The notes under the pieces are model-generated. The model was not told where the DNA came from. It saw only the letters and a program-made list of their open reading frames with translations, and ran no database searches. Below are positions 17,770 through 25,621 of a stretch of 64,000 nt of DNA, one piece after another; position 1 is the first letter of the stretch; each line of letters starts with the position of its first letter. The translations under genes and the position numbers were made by a program. This stretch comes from Prevotellaceae bacterium UBA4359 (GTDB lineage Bacteria > Bacteroidota > Bacteroidia > Bacteroidales > Bacteroidaceae), in contig DGSP01000033.1 in assembly GCA_002393555.1 (NCBI GenBank), forward strand, positions 35,865 through 99,864, in the 5' to 3' direction.

Positions 17770-18087
17770 ATGTACGTAATTGCAGAAATTCAGGGTCAAC
17801 AGTTCAAAGTTGAAGAGGGTAAAAAACTCTATGTTCACCACATTCAGGATGTGGAAGAAGGTGCAACTGTTGAGATTGAGAAAGTGTTGTTGGCAGACAA
17901 CGACGGTGTAGTAACAGTAGGAACTCCTGTAGTGGAGGGCGCAAAGGTTGTGCTTGAGGTGGTGAATCCACTCGTGAAGGGCGACAAGGTGCTCGTGTTC
18001 CACAAGCGTCGTCGTAAGGGCTATCGCAAACTGAGAGGTCACCGCGAGCAGTTCACTCAGGTGCTTGTCAAGTCAATCGTAGCCTAA
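17770..18087 (+). CDS. rplU: 50S ribosomal protein L21
   Basis: The 105-residue protein starts [20 protein letters not shown] and ends with the basic [20 protein letters not shown] segment that binds 23S rRNA, both hallmarks of bL21. Length is normal. It is the first gene of the rplU-rpmA operon, with the next gene 75 bp downstream. The start is preceded by an A-rich tract rather than a Shine-Dalgarno site. Confidence 0.98.
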   Translation: MYVIAEIQGQQFKVEEGKKLYVHHIQDVEEGATVEIEKVLLADNDGVVTVGTPVVEGAKVVLEVVNPLVKGDKVLVFHKRRRKGYRKLRGHREQFTQVLVKSIVA

Positions 18088-18162
18088 CAAGTCCACACAC
18101 ACTTGGCGATTTTAACAAACTATTCAAAGAAAGTAGAACAATTTTAAGACAGAAATTTCAAC

Positions 18163-18429
18163 ATGGCACATAAAAAAGGTGTAGGTAGTTCTAAGAACGG
18201 CCGTGAGTCACACTCAAAACGACTCGGATTGAAGCACTTCGGTGGCGAAACAGTAAAGGCTGGCAACATCATCGTTCGTCAGCGTGGTACTAAGCACCAC
18301 CCAGGCAAGAATGTAGGTATTGGCAAGGATGACACACTGTACGCTCTCGCTGATGGCGTGGTAGTGTTCAAGCGTGGTCGCGAAAATCGCAGCACAGTAT
18401 CCATCGAGCCTGTAGTTGCTGAAGCATAA
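18163..18429 (+). CDS. rpmA: 50S ribosomal protein L27
   Basis: The 88-residue protein begins [20 protein letters not shown], the flexible basic N-terminal tail that reaches the peptidyl-transferase centre in bL27, and contains the family motif [20 protein letters not shown]. There is no N-terminal cleavage extension of the Firmicutes kind. A strong terminator follows within 30 bp. Confidence 0.98.
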   Translation: MAHKKGVGSSKNGRESHSKRLGLKHFGGETVKAGNIIVRQRGTKHHPGKNVGIGKDDTLYALADGVVVFKRGRENRSTVSIEPVVAEA

Positions 18430-18453
18430 AGTTCTCTTGAAACATGAACTGAC

Positions 18454-18495
18454 AAACGGACAATGGTCGAAGAGGCTGTTGTCCGTTTCTTTTTA
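18454..18495 (+). terminator. Terminator of rplU-rpmA
   Basis: AAACGGACAA (18454-18463) pairs with TTGTCCGTTT (18479-18488), followed by CTTTTTA. Confidence 0.88.
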
Positions 18496-18598
18496 CTTTA
18501 TACTCTTCATCATACATTTTTCTTTTCACAAGTTTTTATCACACATCTTTTCACACGTTTTTACCTCATTTTTCATCATACATTTTTGACAGACAAGC

Positions 18599-19237
18599 AT
18601 GACCAAGAAAGAAAGATATGAACGGTTCATTGCCTATTTTCAAGAGGCAATGCCTGAGGCGAACACGGAACTGCACTATGCGAACCCATTTCAGTTGCTC
18701 TGCGCCGTGATGCTTTCCGCCCAATGTACAGACAAGCGTGTGAACATGGTCACCCCCGCCTTGTTTGCAGCCTTCCCCACCCCTCAGGTCATGGCAGAAG
18801 CCACGAAGGAGGAGGTGCTGCACTATGTGAAGTCGGTAAGTTATCCGAACAGCAAAGCCGAGCATCTGGTACAGATGGCCAAGATGCTGATGGAGAATCA
18901 CGGTGGTGAAGTTCCGGGCGACTTTGACTCTTTGGTAGCACTGCCAGGAGTGGGTCGCAAGACCGCCAATGTGATGTTAAGTGTGGCATGGGGCGAAGCA
19001 CGAATGGCTGTCGATACCCATGTGTTTCGTGTCAGTCATCGGATAGGGCTGGTATCAGAGAAAAGCACAACCCCTTACGCAGTGGAGAAAGAGTTGGTGA
19101 AGAACATTCCCGAAGCCGACATTCCCCGTGCGCATCATTGGCTGATTCTGCATGGCCGATATGTGTGCAAGAGTCAACGGCCACTGTGTGAAAAGTGTGG
19201 ATTAAAGGCGTTCTGTAAAAAAGCAAGCACCACATAG
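18599..19237 (+). CDS. nth: Endonuclease III (DNA glycosylase/AP lyase)
   Basis: The 212-residue protein removes oxidised pyrimidines and cuts the abasic site. It has the helix-hairpin-helix LPGVGRKTANVM with the catalytic lysine K121, the catalytic aspartate D139 in AVDTHVFRV, and four C-terminal cysteines (C190, C197, C200, C206) in the C-x6-C-x2-C-x5-C spacing that holds a 4Fe-4S cluster. Length is typical. Its last 64 bp overlap the end of the convergent membrane-protein gene. Start at 18599 gives the usual N-terminus. Confidence 0.97.
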   Translation: MTKKERYERFIAYFQEAMPEANTELHYANPFQLLCAVMLSAQCTDKRVNMVTPALFAAFPTPQVMAEATKEEVLHYVKSVSYPNSKAEHLVQMAKMLMENHGGEVPGDFDSLVALPGVGRKTANVMLSVAWGEARMAVDTHVFRVSHRIGLVSEKSTTPYAVEKELVKNIPEADIPRAHHWLILHGRYVCKSQRPLCEKCGLKAFCKKASTT

Positions 19238-19941
19238 AGCAGCAGCGGAACGCCATAGAGCAGGATTTTCAGCACAAACAGCCCTATGCCATCGTTGTCG
19301 CCCAACAAGGAGAGAATGCCGGTGAAATGGAGGCAACCGACAAACTGGCTGGCCAGAAAAAGGAAAATGAAACAGTTGGCCACGGTGGAGAAGATGGCAG
19401 TGTGGGCACGGAGAAAGTCGAGTGTGGAAACCAGTTTGCCCGAAGTGTAGCCATAGACATTTCCGATGAAGATGGCCAGACAAGCCATCAATCCATACAT
19501 CCCTTTTGAGAAAGCCGAGTGGCTGTAGGTGCCAAATGCACTGAGCAGCACAGCATTGGGCAACAGGAGCAGGAGCGAGAAGAGACATAAGATAATCAGT
19601 ACAAAGACACCCGTGATTTGCAAGGCGCGCTTCTGCTTCAGCGACACATGACCACGCAACGTGAGGAAGATTCCCGACTCGCGCAACACGCTCAGTGCCA
19701 TCAGCCCCAAGATGATTTGTGCTAAAGGCACTGACGTGAAGTTAGACACAATGCTGCTACACATCCACCTGATGCCATGAGGAGTGAGCAGTCCTTCGAC
19801 ACCATCCACATAGATGCTAATCACCCACGAGGCAAAGAGCAACACAACAAGTGCGATGGAGATGGTCCAAAACATCCATTGCAACACTCGGCGTATGGTA
19901 GATAGGCAGGTCATCTTCTGCAAGGTTATGAGATGAATCAC
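19174..19941 (-). CDS. Integral membrane protein, AbgT-like N-terminal region
   Basis: The 255-residue protein has about six hydrophobic helices. The stretch from VEGLLTPHGIRWMCSSIVSN to LGLMALSVLRESG resembles the early helices of AbgT-family aminobenzoyl-glutamate transporters, but it is only half their length, so transport is uncertain. Its start overlaps the stop of the response-regulator gene by 4 bp (ATGA), which suggests translational coupling with the signalling pair upstream. Its 3' end runs 64 bp into nth on the other strand. I name no function with confidence. Confidence 0.75.
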   Translation of the reverse strand: MIHLITLQKMTCLSTIRRVLQWMFWTISIALVVLLFASWVISIYVDGVEGLLTPHGIRWMCSSIVSNFTSVPLAQIILGLMALSVLRESGIFLTLRGHVSLKQKRALQITGVFVLIILCLFSLLLLLPNAVLLSAFGTYSHSAFSKGMYGLMACLAIFIGNVYGYTSGKLVSTLDFLRAHTAIFSTVANCFIFLFLASQFVGCLHFTGILSLLGDNDGIGLFVLKILLYGVPLLLYVVLAFLQNAFNPHFSHSGR

Positions 19942-20657
19942 TCATCGTCAGGTTCAAGATTGTCTATGTCCAGAATGCGCAGTTCAATCGCTTTCGTGAC
20001 CAGCCGCGTGGCATTGATGCTGCCGTGGTCATCGCCAAAGAGGCGGTTTGTCAGGTCGTTCTGTCGCTTCTCTATTGACTTCACACCAAACGGCATCCCC
20101 TTCAGCCCCGCAATCATATCCTTCGTATAGCCCAGTGCCAGATGGCGCAGGAAACGCTCGTCATATTCGTCGATGTCATAGTCGAGAAAAGCCTCCTGCC
20201 GCAACGACTCGTTGAGCACTGAGCGTCGAAAGCGTTGCAGAATCTTCTCAAGAATGGGCTGGTTGAACACCATGCGCTTGCCATCCAGCACACTCTGCAC
20301 ATCTCCCTTCGTGAGCAGTTCGCCACTTTTCAGGATGATGCCGTCGGTGCCGGCATCCAGTGCATCGACCCACAGTTTCTCGTTCAGCACCTCACCCGTG
20401 AAGATGAGCACATGCACGTCGGGATAGCGACGGCGCAACTGCTTGCACACATCCACACCCACCGTGGTGGAACCGCCCAAGCCGAGGTCGAGCAGCACGA
20501 GGTCGGGCTGATGGTCGCGCATCAGTTTCCACAATTCCGTCTCGTTCATGGCTGTGCCAATGATTTCCGCTTCTGGAATTTCCGAACGGAAAATCTCCAT
20601 CGTTCCCTTCATTTCGAGGGCAACATCTTCTACTATAATTACTTTGAAAGGATTCAT
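19938..20657 (-). CDS. Response regulator (receiver plus C-terminal HTH-like region)
   Basis: The 239-residue protein has a CheY-like receiver (about 4-125): acidic pair E10-D11, phospho-acceptor D57 in LVLLDLGLGG, the threonine in LIFTGE and the lysine in ILKSGE. The C-terminal region (about 165-235) contains YTKDMIAGLKGMPFGVKSIE, which resembles a LuxR-type helix-turn-helix in position and spacing, though weakly. It is 47 bp downstream of the large sensor gene on the same strand and overlaps the membrane-protein gene downstream, so the three likely form one signalling unit. Target genes are unknown. Confidence 0.88.
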   Translation of the reverse strand: MNPFKVIIVEDVALEMKGTMEIFRSEIPEAEIIGTAMNETELWKLMRDHQPDLVLLDLGLGGSTTVGVDVCKQLRRRYPDVHVLIFTGEVLNEKLWVDALDAGTDGIILKSGELLTKGDVQSVLDGKRMVFNQPILEKILQRFRRSVLNESLRQEAFLDYDIDEYDERFLRHLALGYTKDMIAGLKGMPFGVKSIEKRQNDLTNRLFGDDHGSINATRLVTKAIELRILDIDNLEPDDE

Positions 20658-20704
20658 ATTCTGATGGTTTTATGTTTCTTACATTTTTTTCAAGTCATCT
20701 TTTC

Positions 20705-23700
20705 TCATGATGCCACAGGGAGTGTGAAGACAAACCGCGCCCCCTTGCCATCATCGGCACAATTCTCCACATAGATGCGGCATCCCCGACGCGAAGAGTA
20801 GGCATCGTGTTCGCGGATAATCTGCCTACAAATCATGTACTGTGCTCCAGAGAGCGTGTCCGTTCTGGCATCATATTTCACATTATCTATATAAAAGAGT
20901 TGTGACACATCCTCGTCGGCATAGCGATAGGCCGTGTCTGTGAATGCAAATTTAGCAAAACCATCCGAAACTTCAAAATCCAGCAGCAAATCTCCGCCCG
21001 AATGATGCTCAAAATAGAGCGAAACGATGTTATCGAGCAGGGTCTGGAGATAAATCCTGTCCACTTGTACCTTCACCTCCTGCTCATTCTTCTTCAGCGC
21101 ATCGCCCACTTTTATCCGAGTCTTCCCACCCGTTTTCTTCTGCTGCTTGCCAAAGGAACGCACCGTCATCTCGCCTATGTTCTGAACAGGCATGAGTGTT
21201 CGTTTGAACAAGACGGCCTCCACCTGCTTTCCGGCACAAGTGCTCAAGATGGAGAAAATCTCCTTGTAGTAGGAGAGCAACTCGTTAATGTCGCCGATGG
21301 TGGCCGCATCAATGCTTGCCGCAGGAGCAGCCAGCACAGCCTCCACCAGTTGCTTGATGCGGTTGGGATAGTACATCGTTTCGTGCTTCAGGGTCGAAAG
21401 GCTATTGTCCATAATCTGATTCCTCACATACACCTTCTGCTGCTCGGCATCAATGCGCAGCCGTTCATCCTTCTTCAGTTCCAGCAGTTCCTCCATCTCC
21501 TCCACCTTGTAGCGCGAGAAGTAGGCATGGATGCTGATGAACTGAACCACCAGATTGACAATCAGCGTCTCTTCGTCCGACATTCTATCATCGCTGAAGC
21601 GAACACCCAACACACCCGTCAGTGGTTCCTCCTCCATGCCTGGTGCCGAAAGCGGATAGGCATGGAAATGTCCCGTGTCGCCCACCACCTCTTTCTTCTG
21701 ATGATAAGCCGACAGCATGATGCTCTCATACATGCTGCGGTCAGCCACATCGCCAGAGAAGTCATATCTGAACGGTTCCGTTTGATTGCCCGACGGCATC
21801 ATCAACCCTATCATGTCCGCCGTCTTGATGTCGGAAAGACTTTGGTGCAACACTTCCGGCAGCGTCTGCTCGGTGGATGTGAACACCTGATTGTTCAGTT
21901 GAATGAACTGTCGCAAGTTGAAGACGAAGAGTTGGTTGTTGCGATAGTGGAGAAAGAAGTAGGTGGCCAACACAATGAGAATCAGCGCACCCAGCAGAAT
22001 CGATGTCGTTTTCTTGTTGCGGTTGGCCATCTTGATGTCGTTGCAATAGCCTTCCAGCGTCGGGTCGGTGCTGCTCAATTTATACAACTGAGTGAGCGAC
22101 TCGCTGTTGTAGTGGTAGAGTGCATTTCGGTTGAGTGCCAACGCAGCGATGGCCACCTCGTTCCGTATACGAATCATCAGTTCATAATCTGTCTGATACC
22201 CTTTTTCCCACCATTCTATTTCGGCCATTGCCCCACCTTCCAGGCGCATCATCTGTCTGCAGTCGGGGTGCAGCAAGAGGCAATGCTTGTTCAGACACAT
22301 GATGGCCGAGTCAGCAAAAAGAATGGAGCGTTCATACTGTCCCACCACGTTGGCCATGAAGAGGCTGTCGGCATAGCGATGGGCATCGTTCATGAAAGCC
22401 GCCGCATCACCTCCTTTCAGAGCCTCAAAATAGGTGTGACTCACACCTGTGGTAGGGTTGTGACTCACTCCTATGGTAGGGGTGTGACTCACACCTGTTT
22501 CGGGGTGCTTTTCTGAGGGTTTTTGCATCACTTGCGCACTCGCCATATTGACAACGAAAATCAGCAGGAGACACATGGCCGTTTTCAGCACTCCCTTGGG
22601 CAGACGGAAGAAGAAACGACTCCCCTTTTCCATCGCACTTTCCACCCCAAATTCACACACGCTGAAGACGGGGCTTGTCTTCTTATACTTGCCAATGATG
22701 CCTTTGCAGTTCATCAGCCCAAAGCCAAAACCTTTGTTGCGCAAAATGTCTGACGCATGCGCCCCCTCCTTTCCAATCTTGCTCGAATCATACACTTTGG
22801 CACCATTGATGGTTTCCACATCTTCGGCCGACATGCCGTGGCCCGTGTCTTCCACCGCCACCTCCACATACGTGTCTGTCTCGCTGGCCGAAAGCACCAC
22901 TCGCCCACCCTCTGGCGTATATTTCCGTGCATTGTCCAGCAAGGTGTTCATCATGAACAGGGTGAGTGTCTTGTCAGCCTTCACCACCGCCTCCGTCTCC
23001 TCCACCGCCAAGTGGACACCCTTCAGGTCGAAACTCTTTCCACCGCGACGCAGGGTCTCAAACAGCGGTTTCAGCGCAAAATTCTCCACGTGGAGCGCGA
23101 GCATTCCCTGACGAATCTTCACCCAATGCCCCAACACATCGTTGTAGTCGTTGATTTTATCGATGAGTTCGGACAGATAGACAAACCGTTCCCTCAATGT
23201 CTGCTCGCCTGCCTGCCTGTCGGTCTTCAGCCGATTCACCTCATGCAGCGCACGTTCCAGGAAAGGCGTGATGCCGTTCACGATTGACATGGAGGTCAAC
23301 TTCTCGATATACTGACGCTTGCTTTCTTCCAGACGCTTCTCAAACACATACGTCTCGCTGTCCAACCGCTGCCGCTCTTCCACATACTGCAGATAGAGCA
23401 ATCCTTTCTGGCGTGTCCACGCATGAAACACCTGCAACACATGCAGAAGTTCCTTGTCCAGCCCCTTCATCTGCTCAATCTCCACTTTTGTCCAATCTTG
23501 CCCCTTCATCTGCGGGAACAACCTCTCCACCTCCTTGTCCGACACAGCATGCAAAGCCTCGTCCAAATCGTCCTCCGCCTCCAGTTCTTCGGCCAAGACC
23601 GACGACATCTGCCTGCAAATGTCAATCACCCGCCTCAGCGCACCCACATTCTTCCGATACTCATTGCGGCTGCGCTTGTTGTAGAGGAACAAGAGCCACG

Positions 23701-25057
23701 AGAGCAGCACGATTGCCACCGCAAGCACCCACAGCAGCCCATTGAGCATCCGCTCCTCGGCCTTCAGATGCTCCTCTTCCTGCTCCACACGCAAGTCCTG
23801 TCGGGTGGCATCGAGAATGTCGAAGTAAATGTTGTGATTATAATCCGAGTCAGCCTTTCGACCCATCGCGCCATAGATGATGCTCAACTGTTCGCGCACC
23901 ATCTCCATCCACTCTGGCACCACCGACACATCAGGGTCGGCTATCCAGCGCATCTCGGTCGAAAGCCCATCTTCCTGTTCCATCCGTGCACTGGCATAAA
24001 GAGGTTCGCCAACGTCTTTTCCCTTGGCTGCACACATCTTCGCATGATGACGGTTGATGAGTGCCAAAGCCTGCTCCATCTGCACCAGAGCCAAACTGTC
24101 TTTGCCCTGTTGCAGATAATAGTCGGATAACGTGAGCAGAGCCGTTGTCTCCACAAAAGCGTTACCATATTCAGCAGCCTTTTTCCGCGCTCTCTCTGCC
24201 AGTTTCAGCACAAAATCGCCCTCGGCATCTGCCTCAATCAACTCTTCCAGAAACACCTTGCGCGAAGGGCGCATCTGCCCTGTCTGCATCACCGAACGCG
24301 CCAAACTGTTCAGAGCCGATGCCTCAAAATACACATATCCCTTCTGGCGGCTCATCGAAAGCAGACGCATCAAGTTCCGCTGCATCCCGTCGGCCGCCGA
24401 CTCCGAGCCGTCCTCTTTCATGCTGTAGAGCGCACGGAGAAAGAGAAACGCTGCCATCTGGGTCGAGTCGGCCACAAACATGTCCTGATGCTCTTCCAGC
24501 CACCCATATTCCTCCATCACTCCCTCATTCTGGCGCATCTTCATGAAATAGTTGAGCGACACAAAGTGATATTCCGTCTGCACCGCATTCCACATCACCC
24601 GCTGATGCTCCGTCATGTCGCCGCTCTCCTCCTCCACACTGGCAAACCGCTCGTGGGCATCGCTCCTGTAGTCATAGAACTCCTTGCTCATCGAAGTCAT
24701 CAGACATACCGACATCATATCCACATCGGCCACACTACAAATCAGGTCATTGTCCGACTCCTCCAGCACCTTCTTGTAGCACACCTGAGCCGAATCGTAA
24801 TTCATCCCCATGCCATAAGCATCGCCCCGGTTCAGCCACGCTTCGTGCACCCCGTCCTGATAGCCCCTATCCGCATACTTCTCCAGCACTTCATCTGTCA
24901 GTCGCATCGCCGCCTCCACCGACTCATACTTCTGCTGATATGCCAACATGTTGAGCGAATCCACTTCCAGCCGCACCGCGTCGGACACGTAGTCGCACGA
25001 CACAAGCCCAATCAGCACCCATGCCACCATCCACACGAAGAGCATCGGGCGAGCCAT
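20705..25057 (-). CDS. Very large fused membrane sensor with two kinase-like halves (DUF5112/DUF5113-type)
   Basis: About 1450 residues from MARPMLFVWM, which is a lipoprotein-type signal ending in GLVSC; the frame is open upstream, but a −7 box at 25225-25232 makes only starts at 25132, 25129 or 25057 plausible. Approximate order: TPR-like helical region (30-430), membrane helix (440-460), coiled coil, HATPase domain (680-822) with N-box NTLLDNARKY, G1 DTGHGM and G2 GFGFGLMN. Then a second signal-peptide-like segment (MCLLLIFVVNMASAQ), three short repeats, another helical region, a membrane helix near 1055, a regulatory domain, an H-box-like KHETMYYPNRI and a degenerate second ATPase. It probably signals to the response regulator next door. 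It looks like two sensor proteins joined. Confidence 0.85.
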   Translation of the reverse strand: MARPMLFVWMVAWVLIGLVSCDYVSDAVRLEVDSLNMLAYQQKYESVEAAMRLTDEVLEKYADRGYQDGVHEAWLNRGDAYGMGMNYDSAQVCYKKVLEESDNDLICSVADVDMMSVCLMTSMSKEFYDYRSDAHERFASVEEESGDMTEHQRVMWNAVQTEYHFVSLNYFMKMRQNEGVMEEYGWLEEHQDMFVADSTQMAAFLFLRALYSMKEDGSESAADGMQRNLMRLLSMSRQKGYVYFEASALNSLARSVMQTGQMRPSRKVFLEELIEADAEGDFVLKLAERARKKAAEYGNAFVETTALLTLSDYYLQQGKDSLALVQMEQALALINRHHAKMCAAKGKDVGEPLYASARMEQEDGLSTEMRWIADPDVSVVPEWMEMVREQLSIIYGAMGRKADSDYNHNIYFDILDATRQDLRVEQEEEHLKAEERMLNGLLWVLAVAIVLLSWLLFLYNKRSRNEYRKNVGALRRVIDICRQMSSVLAEELEAEDDLDEALHAVSDKEVERLFPQMKGQDWTKVEIEQMKGLDKELLHVLQVFHAWTRQKGLLYLQYVEERQRLDSETYVFEKRLEESKRQYIEKLTSMSIVNGITPFLERALHEVNRLKTDRQAGEQTLRERFVYLSELIDKINDYNDVLGHWVKIRQGMLALHVENFALKPLFETLRRGGKSFDLKGVHLAVEETEAVVKADKTLTLFMMNTLLDNARKYTPEGGRVVLSASETDTYVEVAVEDTGHGMSAEDVETINGAKVYDSSKIGKEGAHASDILRNKGFGFGLMNCKGIIGKYKKTSPVFSVCEFGVESAMEKGSRFFFRLPKGVLKTAMCLLLIFVVNMASAQVMQKPSEKHPETGVSHTPTIGVSHNPTTGVSHTYFEALKGGDAAAFMNDAHRYADSLFMANVVGQYERSILFADSAIMCLNKHCLLLHPDCRQMMRLEGGAMAEIEWWEKGYQTDYELMIRIRNEVAIAALALNRNALYHYNSESLTQLYKLSSTDPTLEGYCNDIKMANRNKKTTSILLGALILIVLATYFFLHYRNNQLFVFNLRQFIQLNNQVFTSTEQTLPEVLHQSLSDIKTADMIGLMMPSGNQTEPFRYDFSGDVADRSMYESIMLSAYHQKKEVVGDTGHFHAYPLSAPGMEEEPLTGVLGVRFSDDRMSDEETLIVNLVVQFISIHAYFSRYKVEEMEELLELKKDERLRIDAEQQKVYVRNQIMDNSLSTLKHETMYYPNRIKQLVEAVLAAPAASIDAATIGDINELLSYYKEIFSILSTCAGKQVEAVLFKRTLMPVQNIGEMTVRSFGKQQKKTGGKTRIKVGDALKKNEQEVKVQVDRIYLQTLLDNIVSLYFEHHSGGDLLLDFEVSDGFAKFAFTDTAYRYADEDVSQLFYIDNVKYDARTDTLSGAQYMICRQIIREHDAYSSRRGCRIYVENCADDGKGARFVFTLPVAS
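22432..22503. repeat. Intragenic 24-bp triplet repeat with palindromes
   Basis: Three 24-bp units inside the sensor gene encode GVSHTPTI, GVSHNPTT and GVSHTYF-type repeats. Two of them contain the palindrome GGTGTGACTCACACC (within 22432-22448 and at 22481-22495). The period is a multiple of three, so the frame is kept. Confidence 0.8.
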
Positions 25058-25224
25058 ACGGCCACCCCCCGTTTGCCTTCGTCTTCTCCAGCCAAACCGA
25101 CTTGCTTCTATTGGAAATCTTGGTGACATCATGCCTTTTTTTCTTTTTTCTTGCAGGGCTTCAGGCGGCAACACCGCCCCCACACCCGTCTTTTGCCCTT
25201 CTTTTGGACAATTTTTTCTGCTTG

Positions 25225-25232
25225 CAAAGGTA
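25225..25232 (-). promoter_or_regulatory. Predicted −7 box of the sensor-regulator unit
   Basis: CAAAGGTA on the plus strand equals TACCTTTG on the minus strand, an exact match. It rules out the longest open frame (start 25333) as the real protein start. Confidence 0.55.
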
Positions 25233-25326
25233 CAACGTTTTGGACAAACTACCAATTTCTTCACCATCTTTTTTCCGACACTTCCACTTCCGCAAATCCA
25301 ATCCTTCCACACCCACAGATTCAGCA

Positions 25327-25418
25327 TCTCCACTTCCGTCTTTACGACAACGACGCTACCGTAATTACGGCTACGACACTACCGTAATTACCTCAACGAC
25401 GTAGCCGTAATGACGGAA
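25327..25418. repeat. 23-bp-periodic array, family B, copy 1 (four units)
   Basis: Clear units start at 25350 (ACGACGCTACCGTAATTACG), 25373 (ACGACACTACCGTAATTACC) and 25396 (ACGACGTAGCCGTAATGACG). A degenerate unit precedes at 25327. CCGTAATTACGG inside a unit is itself a palindrome. A second copy lies at 51250. Confidence 0.75.
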
Positions 25419-25556
25419 GTGACAGTGCCGCTCTATGGGAAGGCACATTTGCAGGAAAACGCCTCCGAAAGGACTTCTTTCCCGATGAAATCGACAATTT
25501 TCATCAAAAAACGCTAATTCTTTGACAAAATGCGTGATAAATTGGAGCATAATTCG

Positions 25557-25564
25557 TAACTTTG
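25557..25564 (+). promoter_or_regulatory. Predicted −7 box of the SudAB-like gene
   Basis: TAACTTTG, an exact consensus match, 58 bp before the ATG. Confidence 0.6.
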
Positions 25565-25621
25565 CATCATTATTGACGAAAAAAACTGGTAAAAAGATAC
25601 CTACTTTACACATTTATTATT

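Larger units (their letters stand above)
25058..25621. other. Divergent intergenic region between sensor and SudAB-like gene
   Basis: No gene is credible here beyond a possible longer sensor N-terminus. It holds the sensor −7 box (25225-25232), the family B 23-bp array (25327-25418) and the −7 box of the downstream gene (25557-25564). Confidence 0.5.

Noticed and set aside
25327..25418. CRISPR array
   Set aside because: Units are directly adjacent with no spacers, the 23-bp period includes the whole repeat, there are only three to four units, and no cas genes are present.
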